A stretch of 64,000 bases of DNA from Salipaludibacillus neizhouensis (GCF_002886185.1 NZ_KZ614146.1:1037454-1101453); one strand, 5' to 3'. Counted from the first letter of the stretch, positions 8,870 through 17,880 are shown. The notes: generated by a model not told the origin, from the letters alone. Numbers and translations: made by a program.

Positions 8870-10105
8870 TTACGACTTGTAATACTCTGCTAAAGTAGTG
8901 TCTAGTTTGACAAGTCCTTCTGAAAGCATCTTAGCAATTTGATCGGCACCATATTCTTGGAAATGTGTATCATCTGTTTTTCCTTCTGGAAACGCAGAGT
9001 AAGTCCCCTCATCTACGTGCAAAAACACAGAGCGTGTTCCCTCAGGCCCAAGTTCATCATAATACTCACGACTCGACGTGTTTAAATCTACGAGTAATAC
9101 ATCTAAATCCTTCGAAATTTCTTCCATAGCTTGTTTATATTCAAGAAAACTAGTATTGAATTTTTCTGTTTCTGGATCAAAATCTCGTCGTCCAACAGGA
9201 GTAATTAAAATTGGTATTCCCGCTCGTTGGCGAACGCCAGTGACATACGTTTTCATGTACTCTTTAAAATCTGCGACTGGTGTATAACGCTCGGGAACGA
9301 AACTAGTTGCATCATTGTGACCGAACTGAATCAGCACAAAATCTCGTGGTTTCAACTCACGTAAAATATTATCTAACCGACCTTCTGTATAGAATGTTCT
9401 TGAGCTCCTTCCCCCGATTGCATGATTTGCGATCGTTAATTTTTTATTGAAATAACTAGGAAGCATTTGTCCCCAGCCAGCTTGTGGTTTCAAATCACGC
9501 TTGTAAGTTTGTGCAGTAGAGTCACTGGCTACATATACTGTTGGATGTTTAGCAGCTTGTCGATTTGGCAACTTTGTAATGACAATAGCATTAATTTTGG
9601 GCTGATCACCAGTTAATTCAATCGATAACTGCCCATCAATTACTGCAATTTCAAAATCCGATTCTGTAATTTGTCCAGCATGAAGAGAGGTGTTTTCTAC
9701 TTTTTGAATCGACTCCGCCCTTATGCCAAATTCAGTGGGTTCGTGGATGTCACCCGAAACAACAGACACCGTGTAATCGCCATTTGGGAGATCAACGAGA
9801 AAGGCGGTGTTAGAGTATGAGATGAAATCTCGTTCTATGCCATGCGCTTCCTCTTGATATATAGCCATTACATTTGCGATGTCAGAAAAACCATAACCTG
9901 TTTCTTTACTATAAATACTTTCTTCTGTAACTTTTAGGTAATCTGCTACAACTGAACTGTCAGACGGCCCGAAATCATACCGCTTTTGTAAAGGTACTTC
10001 TAAAGAATTAACTCTTGTTGCAGAAATAGTTAAAACGGATGCGGCTGTAACAGAAGCAAGTGCGATTGCTAAGCCTGTTTTGATAAGTCTTTTTCTTCGT
10101 GTCAT
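8870..10105 (-). CDS. Secreted SGNH hydrolase, rhamnogalacturonan acetylesterase-like
   Basis: Start ATG 10105 follows GAAGGTG. Residues 1-33 are a Sec signal peptide (basic MTRRKRLIK, then a hydrophobic stretch). Residues 40-170 form a beta-rich carbohydrate-binding-like module (KRYDFGPSDSSVVADY onward). Residues 175-400 are an SGNH/GDSL domain: block I VYVASDSTAQTY (nucleophile Ser), block II AIGGRSSRTF (Gly), block III IQFGHNDAT (Asn) and block V DDTHFQEYGA (Asp and His). This order matches rhamnogalacturonan acetylesterases such as Bacillus RhgT, which deacetylate pectin. No other pectin gene is nearby, so the substrate is inferred from family only. Confidence 0.85.
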   Translation of the reverse strand: MTRRKRLIKTGLAIALASVTAASVLTISATRVNSLEVPLQKRYDFGPSDSSVVADYLKVTEESIYSKETGYGFSDIANVMAIYQEEAHGIERDFISYSNTAFLVDLPNGDYTVSVVSGDIHEPTEFGIRAESIQKVENTSLHAGQITESDFEIAVIDGQLSIELTGDQPKINAIVITKLPNRQAAKHPTVYVASDSTAQTYKRDLKPQAGWGQMLPSYFNKKLTIANHAIGGRSSRTFYTEGRLDNILRELKPRDFVLIQFGHNDATSFVPERYTPVADFKEYMKTYVTGVRQRAGIPILITPVGRRDFDPETEKFNTSFLEYKQAMEEISKDLDVLLVDLNTSSREYYDELGPEGTRSVFLHVDEGTYSAFPEGKTDDTHFQEYGADQIAKMLSEGLVKLDTTLAEYYKS

Positions 10106-10364
10106 TTTTACACCTTCACTCTCGTAGGTTTATGTATAGATTTATGAAAAGCATTTTACTAGGGGAGGGACAGGGAATTTCAAAAAAGCAAATCTTGGTT
10201 AGGAATTGTTAGAAGTATGAGCAACAGTCTAGAATACTAATTTACGTTGAAAACCCTTTCACAATCTTATCATAAACTTTTTTTCATTTGAATATCAAAT
10301 ATGCGGTATATATAATCAAGGTAATGGTAGAGTTTGCATTATATTAAAAAGTTGGTGAATATAT

Positions 10365-10823
10365 ATGAGAAATGATTCCGCAGATAAGTTGTGGGAAGAC
10401 TATTTAAAAACGAACCCAGACACACCAAAGAAATATGAAGCTTGGGCATTCGGTGATTCCAAGGAAATGGCTGATGAATTAGCCAAGCTGGTTTTAGAAG
10501 GGACGAAAACAGCGACTGCTTCTAACTACGTGCTATATAAGTTAGATGACGAACCACTACCGCATGTTGGTCTGCATAATATCATTCTTGATGGCGAAGG
10601 AAAGGCCGTAGCTATCGTAGAAACGACATCGGTAGAAGTTGTCCCATTCGACGAAGTTACGCCGGAATTTGCCTTTTTGGAAGGAGAAGGTGATCGTACC
10701 CTAAAGTATTGGCGAGATGTCCACAAAACTTTTTTTACTAAAGAATTCAAAAATATTAGACAAGAGTTTCAAGAGAACATGCTAGTTGTCTGTGAAAAAT
10801 TTAGTTTAATATTCAAGAAATAA
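10365..10823 (+). CDS. ASCH domain protein
   Basis: A 152-residue protein starts at ATG 10365 with a weak GGTG ribosome site. The ASCH signature is visible: W-AFGDSKEMADELAKLV followed by GTKTATAS (about residues 45-52), then PHVGLHNIILDGEGKAVAIVETTSVEVVPFDEV and the terminal WRDVHKTFF motif, quoted in part. ASCH domains form a beta-barrel related to PUA and are proposed to bind RNA; some are amidohydrolases acting on modified cytidine. The exact role is unknown. It is a single gene convergent with the IF-3 paralogue. Confidence 0.85.
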   Translation: MRNDSADKLWEDYLKTNPDTPKKYEAWAFGDSKEMADELAKLVLEGTKTATASNYVLYKLDDEPLPHVGLHNIILDGEGKAVAIVETTSVEVVPFDEVTPEFAFLEGEGDRTLKYWRDVHKTFFTKEFKNIRQEFQENMLVVCEKFSLIFKK

Positions 10824-10872
10824 AATCAAAGGGATTCTTTTTACTGTGGAATCACGCATTTTAAATAGCACT

Positions 10873-11343
10873 TTATTCAACAGGGTCCACTTGCACAGCA
10901 GTCTGTTTCCCACTCGTTTGAACACCTGTCTTTTTTGTTCCTAAATGACTTAACTCTTGTAGTAAACTCTCCAGCATCTCTTTCGACTTTCCACTTTCGT
11001 TGCCTTTCACTACTAAATAGACGGAATCACCAGACTGGAGAATTTGTTCAGCCCGTCTTATTTTGGTTTCAAGATCATGCTCCTCAATAACGGGTGTCAG
11101 ACGAATTTCCTTCACTTTAGGCTTACGTGCTTTTTTGTTGGCCTTTTGTTTTTCTTGTTTGGCCTTCCCAGAAGCGATTAATGTGCATGGGGGAGGATTA
11201 GATAGCATGGACGTACATACCAAATCCACCTTGTTTTCTTTTGCTATGGCCAGTGCCTCAGAAGTTTGAACGATGCCTAAATCTTCTCCGTCCAAGCCGG
11301 TCAGATGAACTTCCTCGGTCTTAATTTTATTATTTTTGATCAT
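10873..11343 (-). CDS. IF-3-like protein, probable second infC paralogue
   Basis: ATG 11343 follows GGAGGG. The N-terminal half keeps the IF-3 N-domain pattern (NKIKTEEVHLTGLDGEDLGIV, then a SNPPPCTLIASGKAKQEKQK linker start). The next segment, KEIRLTPVIEEHDLETKIRRA, matches the opening of the IF-3 C-domain. After that the usual KVKATIRFRGR-type core that contacts 16S rRNA is replaced by YLVVKGNESGKSKEM, and the tail is unusual. With 156 residues it is shorter than the usual ~170. The usual neighbours rpmI and rplT are absent, so the canonical infC is presumably elsewhere. A modified translation-initiation or ribosome-associated role is inferred. Confidence 0.75.
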   Translation of the reverse strand: MIKNNKIKTEEVHLTGLDGEDLGIVQTSEALAIAKENKVDLVCTSMLSNPPPCTLIASGKAKQEKQKANKKARKPKVKEIRLTPVIEEHDLETKIRRAEQILQSGDSVYLVVKGNESGKSKEMLESLLQELSHLGTKKTGVQTSGKQTAVQVDPVE

Positions 11344-11538
11344 ACGATACCCTCCGTTATTTAGATGAATGTAATATAATTATTATACTACGGTATCATA
11401 AGTCATCTCGTTATTCTGAATAATATGGAGGAACAATCTTAAAAATGAAATGTAATTTATTCTTATTAAAAGAGCTCACTTAATAGGGAAGGGAATCGCG
11501 GCTGCTTCTAAAAACTTTCGTTTTCCTTATTAAGTACC

Positions 11539-12576
11539 TCAATCTAGCTTAAATTTGCGGGTTATGTTTTGATAGGTATCTTTACTGCAAATAACATATA
11601 GCTCTGCGTCATCTGGCAGCGGTTCATTCAGTTTTTTTAATATTTGAAAATCATATTGGTCAGAGATAAAGTTAGCCTCTAATGATTTTAGTTCTTCAAA
11701 TGCGTCATTATATGTTTTCCAAAGACCCCGATTGAAAAGTTTCCATATATCGACACCACTTTTTCTACTTAGCAGTTTCATCACTATTTTACTAGAACCT
11801 TTGTGTACAGCAGACTTAGCCATTAAATCTGAAAGAGCCTCGTCAGCGATAACAAATTCATCGACATTTGCATGTTTAAAATTAGGAATGTGTTTTTCTT
11901 TTAATATTTCTACGATGGTATATATATCTATCCCTAAATCCACAGCATATCCCTCAACAGAGGAAACAATAATGAGCGATTTACCATCAGCTGAAACTGG
12001 ATCAATTTCATTTTCCTCTGTGAAAATTAAAACGGCATGTGCCTCCTGGACGTTAGCTTGTTCTAAAGTCTGCTTGTCGGTTGGATCTCCTTGGATATAA
12101 AAAAGGTTAACACTTTCAATGGGGGTACTAGGAAGAGAATCGATTAATACAATTTTTACATCTTCGCCAATTTCAATTATTTCATTCATCGTATGTTTTG
12201 CTTTATTTGACCAACCGATGATTACGTAATGACCCTTGCCCCTAAATCGCAATTTACCTTCCTCCTTTAGTGTTTGAAACATCCCATATCCCTCAACAAT
12301 TTTACCAATGACAATACCAATTAAACCGATTCCAAATATGTATAAAAATAATCCGTATAGTTTACCGATTGTTGTTTCCGGAACGAAATCACCGTAACCG
12401 GTTGTCGTAACAGTCGTCATCACATACCAGAATCCAATAAATGGAGTTACAAACATATCTGGTTCTAACCAATGAACAACAAAAGAACTTAATGTGATAA
12501 AAACGATGGTTATAACTATAATAGGTAACTTTTTTGTCTTAACTGCTATCTGCATTAATTCAAATATCATTAACAT
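11539..12576 (-). CDS. Potassium channel with RCK/TrkA domain (YugO-like)
   Basis: The start ATG 12576 is ten bases after GGAGG; the frame is open upstream but has no ribosome site. Residues 15-100 form a two-helix pore with the selectivity filter TTVTTTGYGDFVP. The rest is a cytosolic RCK (TrkA-N) domain beginning GHYVIIGWSNKAKHTMNEI and followed by a TrkA-C-like region. The architecture and the 345-residue length match Bacillus YugO, a K+ channel used in biofilm electrical signalling. I see no mstX gene upstream. The divergent neighbour is a c-di-AMP-controlled K+ uptake operon, so the locus handles K+ flux in both directions. Confidence 0.88.
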   Translation of the reverse strand: MLMIFELMQIAVKTKKLPIIVITIVFITLSSFVVHWLEPDMFVTPFIGFWYVMTTVTTTGYGDFVPETTIGKLYGLFLYIFGIGLIGIVIGKIVEGYGMFQTLKEEGKLRFRGKGHYVIIGWSNKAKHTMNEIIEIGEDVKIVLIDSLPSTPIESVNLFYIQGDPTDKQTLEQANVQEAHAVLIFTEENEIDPVSADGKSLIIVSSVEGYAVDLGIDIYTIVEILKEKHIPNFKHANVDEFVIADEALSDLMAKSAVHKGSSKIVMKLLSRKSGVDIWKLFNRGLWKTYNDAFEELKSLEANFISDQYDFQILKKLNEPLPDDAELYVICSKDTYQNITRKFKLD

Positions 12577-12745
12577 GTCATCATATCCTCCATCATTAAA
12601 AGCATTACCACTATTATCCTGAAATATGATGGTAACTCTTAAAAGCTTTTTTTTAGGACGGATTGAAACTAGTGAGAATAGTGATCGTTTTTTTGTACAA
12701 AATTCTAGGAGCAAGGAAAGAAAAATAAGTCCTCAAAATAATTCG

Positions 12746-12774
12746 TTGACATTTTTATTTTAAAGGAGTAAATT
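12746..12774 (+). promoter_or_regulatory. Candidate sigma-A promoter of the Ktr operon
   Basis: TTGACA at 12746-12751 is followed after 17 bp by TAAATT at 12769-12774. A perfect TATAAT lies at 12780-12785 but is 28 bp from TTGACA. Either could start transcription just ahead of the riboswitch. Confidence 0.45.
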
Positions 12775-12799
12775 ACGTTTATAATCATTTAATATCAAC

Positions 12800-12955
12800 C
12801 TTTAACCGCTGAATTTGTTTTAGTGCAAAACGGAGGAACCAATTTTTTGATAAATATGAATAGTATTTATCTTGGGGTGAATCTTAGTAGAAGGGATACT
12901 CTCAGTCACTAACCCGACAGTTAACTTCGTAAGCGTATAATAAGAGGGAAAGGTC
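12800..12955 (+). promoter_or_regulatory. c-di-AMP riboswitch (ydaO/yuaA type)
   Basis: The conserved ydaO blocks appear in order: ACCGCTGAAT, CGGAGGAACCAA, GGGGTGAATC, AGGGATACTCTC, AACCCGACAG, TTAACTTCGTAAGCGT and GAGGGAAAGG. This is the standard leader architecture seen upstream of ydaO and ktrAB (yuaA) in Bacillus subtilis. The element sits in front of a KtrA-like/KtrB gene pair and is followed by an intrinsic terminator at 12965. Family knowledge says that c-di-AMP binding promotes termination and so lowers K+ uptake gene expression when K+ is plentiful. Confidence 0.93.
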
Positions 12956-12964
12956 TATGGAAAC

Positions 12965-12992
12965 GACCCTTCTTTAAGAATGGTCTTTTTTT
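12965..12992 (+). terminator. Riboswitch-controlled intrinsic terminator
   Basis: GACCCTTCTT and AAGAATGGTC form a 10-bp stem with one mismatch, followed by seven T. The left arm (GACC) can instead pair with GGTC of the upstream GGGAAAGGTC, giving a possible antiterminator. Confidence 0.85.
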
Positions 12993-13015
12993 GTGTGTAA
13001 AAGGAGATGGAATTG

Positions 13016-13684
13016 ATGGGCAAGCATAAGAAAAAACAGTTTGTTGTCATCGGACTTGGGCGCTTCGGTGGAAGTATATGTGAAGAACTAATCGCGCAAG
13101 GAAATGAAGTACTCGCTCTGGATAAAGATGAAAACAAGGTAAGAGAATTCTCAAAGATTGCTACTCACACGCTGGTCGCCGATTCAACGGACGAAGCTAC
13201 ACTTCGGTCATTAGGTGTTCGAAACTTTTAAACAGTATTTGTAGCGATTGGAGATGATATTCAATCAAGTATTTTAACCACTCTTTTACTAAAAAAATTA
13301 GGAATAAAAAACATTTGCGTCAAAGCAAAAAATATATATCACCATAAAGTTTTAGAAAAAATCGGTGCAGATAATATTGTTCATCCAGAAAAAGATATGG
13401 GAAAAAGAATTGCCCAGCATTATTCTGATGAGAATGTCATTGATTTTATTGAATTATCGGAGGATTACAGCATTGTAGAATTAGTAGCTACATCAAAGCT
13501 TGACGGAAACACTCTAGCAGAATTAGATATTAGAGCGAATTATGGTATAACCATTTTAGCCATAAAAAATGAAGGAGACATCAATGTGTCACCTGAACCG
13601 GATTACCAACTAACGAAGGGAGAACTACTAATTGTCATAGGTCATAAAAATGAAATAAAAAGATTTGAAGTAAAGGCCATGTAG
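13016..13684 (+). pseudogene. KtrA/KtrC-like K+ uptake regulatory subunit, interrupted by in-frame TAA
   Basis: AAGGAG at 13001-13006 fits ATG 13016. The N-terminal RCK domain begins KKQFVVIGLGRFGGSICEEL (NAD/ATP-binding GxGxxG). After ...LRSLGVRNF a TAA stop occurs at 13229-13231. The same frame continues at once with TVFVAIGDDIQSSILTTLLL and the full remaining RCK plus TrkA-C domain to 13684. KtrA homologues have an acidic residue at the stop position, so one base change (GAA to TAA) explains it. The intact length would be 222 residues, normal for the family. The partner KtrB follows in the same operon. The product would gate KtrB in response to ATP/ADP and c-di-AMP. A downstream restart or readthrough cannot be excluded. 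Confidence 0.85.
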
Positions 13685-13726
13685 TTCTACATTGGCAATA
13701 TAATGACAGCAACGAGAGGGATATTT

Positions 13727-15082
13727 ATGAGGAAACACCAAAAAGCTCAATCAATTAAATTATCATCTGTACAGATGATCGTGATCTTTTATTTTGCTAC
13801 AGTTTTTCTATCAACGATACTAATAAGCTTACCAATCGCCTTAAAGCCTGGGGTAGAATGGTCGGTTATTGATGCTTTATTTACAGCTATTAGCGCAGTA
13901 AGTGTGACTGGTCTGACTGTAGTTTCCACTGCTGAGACCTTTAGTACTCCAGGTGTGTTTATTCTAGCATTTATTCTCCAATTTGGTGGACTCGGTATTA
14001 TGACTTTAGGTACATTTATTTGGGTGGTTTTCAAAAGGAAAATTGGTTTCAGGGAAAGACAACTTATTATGACAGATCATAATAGGGATACATTCTCGGG
14101 TTTAGTTGCACTGATGTTACAAATTTTGAAGTTGTTTTTAATCATAGAAGCAATTGGTACTATTCTCCTTGGGGTTTATTTCTTAAATTATTTCCCAACT
14201 TGGCAAGAGGCATTCCTCCAAGGATTTTTCGGATCAGTTAGTGCTGCTACAAATGCAGGGTTTGATATTACAGGGGAATCACTGGTTCCATTTGCAAATG
14301 ATTATTTTGTTCAAACGGTAAATCTCTTTTTGTTGATTTTTGGAGCCATCGGTTTTCCTGTATTGTTAGAATTGAAAGATATGTTTTATCACAAAAAAGA
14401 GAATGGTAAGTTTCGATTTTCATTGTTTGCGAAGATCACAACAGTATCATTCTTTGCATTAGCGATTCTAGGAACGTTATTAATCTATTATTTTGATAAA
14501 GATCATTTTTTTGTTGATAAAACGTGGCATGAATCGCTTTTTTATGCCTTGTTTCAATCTGTCACTACGAGAAATGGTGGATTAGCTACGATGGATGTCA
14601 GTGAATTTACTGAATCTACACAAATGGTGCAAAGTGCATTAATGTTCATAGGGGCCTCACCGAGCAGTGTGGGGGGAGGAATACGAACAACAACTTTTGC
14701 TATCGCTATATTAGGTATATTGTCTTTTGCTAGGGGGAAACAATCGGTGAAGATTTTTCGCAGAGAAATTGACCCTGAGGATATTACAAAATCATTTGTT
14801 GTCATTTCGGTTGCGATTATGATTTGCTTTTCCGCTATTATTCTATTAGCAAGTATTGAACCATTTCCACTTATGGCTATTATCTATGAGGTTACTTCTG
14901 CCTTTGGAACAACAGGTTTGTCGATGGGGATTACTCCGGAACTTAGCACACCTGGTAAAATAATTATCATGTTTTTGATGTTCGTTGGAAGGATTGGTAT
15001 TTTTTCTTTCTTATTTTTAATTCGTGGCAAAACAACGTCCGAACCATATCATTACCCGCGAGAGAAAGTAATCATTGGTTAA
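13727..15082 (+). CDS. KtrB/KtrD-like potassium uptake membrane subunit
   Basis: GAGAGGG precedes ATG 13727, giving 451 residues with about ten helices. The four pore loops of the Trk/Ktr family are seen with their filter glycines: AVSVTGLTVVS, AATNAGFDI, VTTRNGGLATMD and AFGTTGLSMG. The protein mediates K+ (Na+-coupled) uptake together with a KtrA/C octameric ring. It lies 42 bp after the KtrA-like gene and shares its riboswitch. It is intact although its regulatory partner is interrupted, so the channel may be unregulated or use another KtrC encoded elsewhere. Confidence 0.93.
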   Translation: MRKHQKAQSIKLSSVQMIVIFYFATVFLSTILISLPIALKPGVEWSVIDALFTAISAVSVTGLTVVSTAETFSTPGVFILAFILQFGGLGIMTLGTFIWVVFKRKIGFRERQLIMTDHNRDTFSGLVALMLQILKLFLIIEAIGTILLGVYFLNYFPTWQEAFLQGFFGSVSAATNAGFDITGESLVPFANDYFVQTVNLFLLIFGAIGFPVLLELKDMFYHKKENGKFRFSLFAKITTVSFFALAILGTLLIYYFDKDHFFVDKTWHESLFYALFQSVTTRNGGLATMDVSEFTESTQMVQSALMFIGASPSSVGGGIRTTTFAIAILGILSFARGKQSVKIFRREIDPEDITKSFVVISVAIMICFSAIILLASIEPFPLMAIIYEVTSAFGTTGLSMGITPELSTPGKIIIMFLMFVGRIGIFSFLFLIRGKTTSEPYHYPREKVIIG

Positions 15083-15126
15083 TGGGACGTTTTAATCATA
15101 GTATTTGTGAAGACCTATATTCTAGA

Positions 15127-15159
15127 GCGAGGACTTATTTGATGTCTTCGCTTTTTTTT
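15127..15159 (+). terminator. Terminator of the Ktr operon
   Basis: GCGAGGAC at 15127-15134 pairs with GTCTTCGC at 15144-15151 (one G-T pair), followed by eight T. Confidence 0.8.
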
Positions 15160-15187
15160 ATGTTCAAATGACTAGATTCATAGGAAA

Positions 15188-15207
15188 GGAAGCAGAGAAC
15201 CGTCCCC
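15188..15207 (+). repeat. 20-bp dispersed repeat, copy A
   Basis: Exact consensus GGAAGCAGAGAACCGTCCCC. It ends 84 bp before the start of the ZorA-like gene and 28 bp after the Ktr operon terminator. Confidence 0.85.
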
Positions 15208-15291
15208 TTGAACCGTTTGGAATGATTTGTCCCACTTTTGAATAGCATGGAGTAAGGAGTGCTTGGATGTTTTTTATGAGGGGGAAATCTA

Positions 15292-17124
15292 ATGGTAGAA
15301 GCAATTTTAGAATTAGTGATGAGTGAGCCGCAAGCGCAAACCATGTTATCAAATCAGCTGATAGAATTGATTTTTATGATGTTATTTATAACATTTGCAC
15401 TAGCGTTTCTCGTTCATTTCATGATGTATTTCAGGCTAAAGAAAATACGCCATTTTTTAGAAGCTACGGATTCAGTGGATGTAGATCCGTTACGGACATT
15501 TAAAGAGGAGTTTGATAAAAAACAACAAGAGGATTCCGTAAAAGTGGAGACATTTGTGCAACAGAAATTCTCCAGTTGGCGGATGTTTCATATTCCCGTA
15601 GTGAGTCTTATGAAAATGATTCAAATGACTGTGTCTGTCTTTATTTTAGTTGGTGTATTAGGAACATTTATTGGACTGACGATGTCGCTAGGAAGTATTG
15701 ATTCCACGGGGGATCAGCTTGTTGAAAATGTGGCAAGCGTACTTGCCGGGATAGATGTCGCATTTTACACGAGTATTGTCGGAATGGGTTTATCCTTAGT
15801 GATGACCGTCATCATTCGGGTGGCGAATACGGAATATTTGCTGACAGATATTATGTTGAAAATGGAGTCTCATTTAGAGGGAAATGAACAGAACCCGATA
15901 GATCGGCTAATTGAAGTGTCGGAAACGATAAATTCTTCTATTATTGACCTTCGGGAGACAAACCAAGAATCGTTGCAAAACATTGAAAAATCCTTTAAAG
16001 GGTTTCAGGAATATACGATTGGACTCCAGAAAGCTGCAGAGGATCTAAGTAAGTTTAACGAGGGACTGTCCAATAACATTCAGGATTTCACCGTTCTTTT
16101 CACGAACATGAAAATAGTAACGAGTGGGTTTGATAAAGCAGCAACAAAGCTAAATGATCATTTTAACGACTTGTTTACCTATTTTGATAAAATGGATAAA
16201 CGAAACGATCGAATGTCACAAGCATTTCAATATACTTCTAAAAAAATCGAGGAACTCACGGCCTCTCAAGTGAAAACGTTACATCAGTTTGAAGATTCCA
16301 TGGAGGATTGGAAAGAGTATCTCTCTTCGATGGCTGAAAGGCAAGAGTCTTCACATGGCGCTTTTAAGAGAATGAATGCACAGTGCGATGATTTAGTAAA
16401 ATTAATGAAGGAAAACAACAAGCAGTTTAAAGGGGTTTTTGGGGAAGATGTTAGTTCTAAACTGTCAGGGATACATTCATCTTTAAAGGATATGTCGAGT
16501 GATTTTGATAGACTTGGAAGCTCGATTGTTCAATTACCAGAAGCTCTAGAAACCATTTCTAAAACGCAATCAGAATACAAGCATTTGATATCGGATCGAT
16601 TTGACGATTTAAAAGAATTCAATAAAGAATTTAATCAGCATTTAAAAGCACATTCCGCTGAATCGAATGCCTTTGAAAGGCAATTACGTGATGCATCGAG
16701 CTCTTATGAACAAATAAACATCAAAAATAATCAACTGATCAACGAGATAAATCGCACCATGCATGAAATAACGGATTCGTTTTCACAAAGAGAAAAGCAA
16801 ATTGACTCCAGTGTTGAAGTGCTTAAAGATACGCTATCTCGCTATGTGACCTCGCTAGATGGAACATTGGGCGACAAGCTTGATAAGGTAGGAAGAAATA
16901 TTGGTGATTACGTTATGGATATGAATGGCGCGATTAAAAAGGAATTCAAACAGATTGGTGAAATCACCGATCAAAATCAACAAAAAAACATTCGTTTATC
17001 CCAGCAAATGATTTATGACCTGAATCAAGAATTTCAAGAATTGAATCGTCAGCTTCGTACCGTGAAACCGGAGGAAGTAAGACATTTTAATCGCATAAAG
17101 GTTGGAAGCAACCATGATCAATAA
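15292..17124 (+). CDS. ZorA-like MotA/TolQ/ExbB proton channel protein with long helical tail
   Basis: ATG 15292 follows GAGGGGG; 610 residues. There are three membrane helices: about 22-47, 113-134 (VFILVGVLGTFIGLTMSLG, the ExbB/MotA-like GTFIGL motif) and 155-177 (DVAFYTSIVGMGLSLVMTV). Residues 180-610 are a long, largely helical cytosolic tail rich in Ser/Lys/Glu/Gln with coiled-coil spacing. This layout (5:2 stator-type core plus long intracellular tail) is the hallmark of ZorA in Zorya anti-phage systems, and differs from flagellar MotA or from TolQ/ExbB. It overlaps the ZorB-like gene by 11 bp. No ZorC, ZorD or ZorE gene follows, so anti-phage function is inference. It could drive another tail-length-dependent envelope process. 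Confidence 0.8.
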   Translation: MVEAILELVMSEPQAQTMLSNQLIELIFMMLFITFALAFLVHFMMYFRLKKIRHFLEATDSVDVDPLRTFKEEFDKKQQEDSVKVETFVQQKFSSWRMFHIPVVSLMKMIQMTVSVFILVGVLGTFIGLTMSLGSIDSTGDQLVENVASVLAGIDVAFYTSIVGMGLSLVMTVIIRVANTEYLLTDIMLKMESHLEGNEQNPIDRLIEVSETINSSIIDLRETNQESLQNIEKSFKGFQEYTIGLQKAAEDLSKFNEGLSNNIQDFTVLFTNMKIVTSGFDKAATKLNDHFNDLFTYFDKMDKRNDRMSQAFQYTSKKIEELTASQVKTLHQFEDSMEDWKEYLSSMAERQESSHGAFKRMNAQCDDLVKLMKENNKQFKGVFGEDVSSKLSGIHSSLKDMSSDFDRLGSSIVQLPEALETISKTQSEYKHLISDRFDDLKEFNKEFNQHLKAHSAESNAFERQLRDASSSYEQINIKNNQLINEINRTMHEITDSFSQREKQIDSSVEVLKDTLSRYVTSLDGTLGDKLDKVGRNIGDYVMDMNGAIKKEFKQIGEITDQNQQKNIRLSQQMIYDLNQEFQELNRQLRTVKPEEVRHFNRIKVGSNHDQ

Positions 17125-17809
17125 ATACCAGCGGCTTTTAAAAAATGACCAGGATGATGGACACTTTTGGCCATCATTCACGGATTTATTAACGGCAGTT
17201 TTACTTTGTTTTGTGTTGATCTTTATTATTATGATGGTCATAAAATCGTTCCAAATAGAAGAGATGGAGAAAACAATTGACCAAATAATGGGGGTCAGAG
17301 TTAATTTAATTGAAGATTTACAAGAGGAGTTTGACGAATCAACGGTAGGGGTGGAGGTTGACGAGGATACAGGTGCGCTCATCTTTAACACCGATATTTT
17401 GTATGAATTTGATGAGGCAAATTTAAAACAAGAAGGGTTTGCGTTTTTAGATGAGTTCGTGCCAACGTATTTAGAGGTGTTACTGGAGGGTGGTTATGAA
17501 GAATACATTTCAGAAATCATCGTGGAAGGTCATGCTGATCGAGAAGGTGGCTATTTGTACAATTTAGAGCTTTCACAGGAACGGGCATTCAGTGTGGCCG
17601 AACACATTCTGAGTGAAAGATTTCCGGAACAAGATGTCCAACAGCCTTTAATAGACAAGTTAACCGTAAATGGAAGGTCGAATACCGATGAGCGAACAGA
17701 TGAAGCAGGAAATTATAATGCAAAGGATTCGCGGAGAGTAGAATTCAAATTCAGGTTGAAAGATGAAGAGATATTGGAGCAAACAAGAGGACTGCTTGGA
17801 GGGAACTGA
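17114..17809 (+). CDS. ZorB-like MotB/OmpA-family protein, stator partner
   Basis: ATG 17114 lies inside the 3' end of the channel gene (11-bp overlap), implying translational coupling. Of 231 residues, 22-43 form one membrane helix beginning FWPSFTDLLTAVLLCFVL. Asp24 is at the position of the proton-carrying aspartate of MotB/ZorB. Residues about 85-215 are an OmpA-like peptidoglycan-binding domain (VEGHADREGGYLYN, LSQERAFSVAEHIL, RRVEFKF). Together with the preceding gene it should form a proton-driven, wall-anchored rotary unit. The end of the gene lies close to a degenerate intergenic repeat, and no effector gene is co-transcribed. Confidence 0.82.
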   Translation: MINKYQRLLKNDQDDGHFWPSFTDLLTAVLLCFVLIFIIMMVIKSFQIEEMEKTIDQIMGVRVNLIEDLQEEFDESTVGVEVDEDTGALIFNTDILYEFDEANLKQEGFAFLDEFVPTYLEVLLEGGYEEYISEIIVEGHADREGGYLYNLELSQERAFSVAEHILSERFPEQDVQQPLIDKLTVNGRSNTDERTDEAGNYNAKDSRRVEFKFRLKDEEILEQTRGLLGGN

Positions 17810-17880
17810 ACTTTAGTTCCTTCTTTTTTGTAGATAATTTATAGTATTATCGGTTTTTTAAAAATTGTTTTTTTCGTTGA

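Noticed and set aside
15135..15352. Minus-strand open frames around repeat copy A
   Set aside because: They read the reverse of the dispersed repeat and the start of the ZorA-like gene, with no ribosome site.
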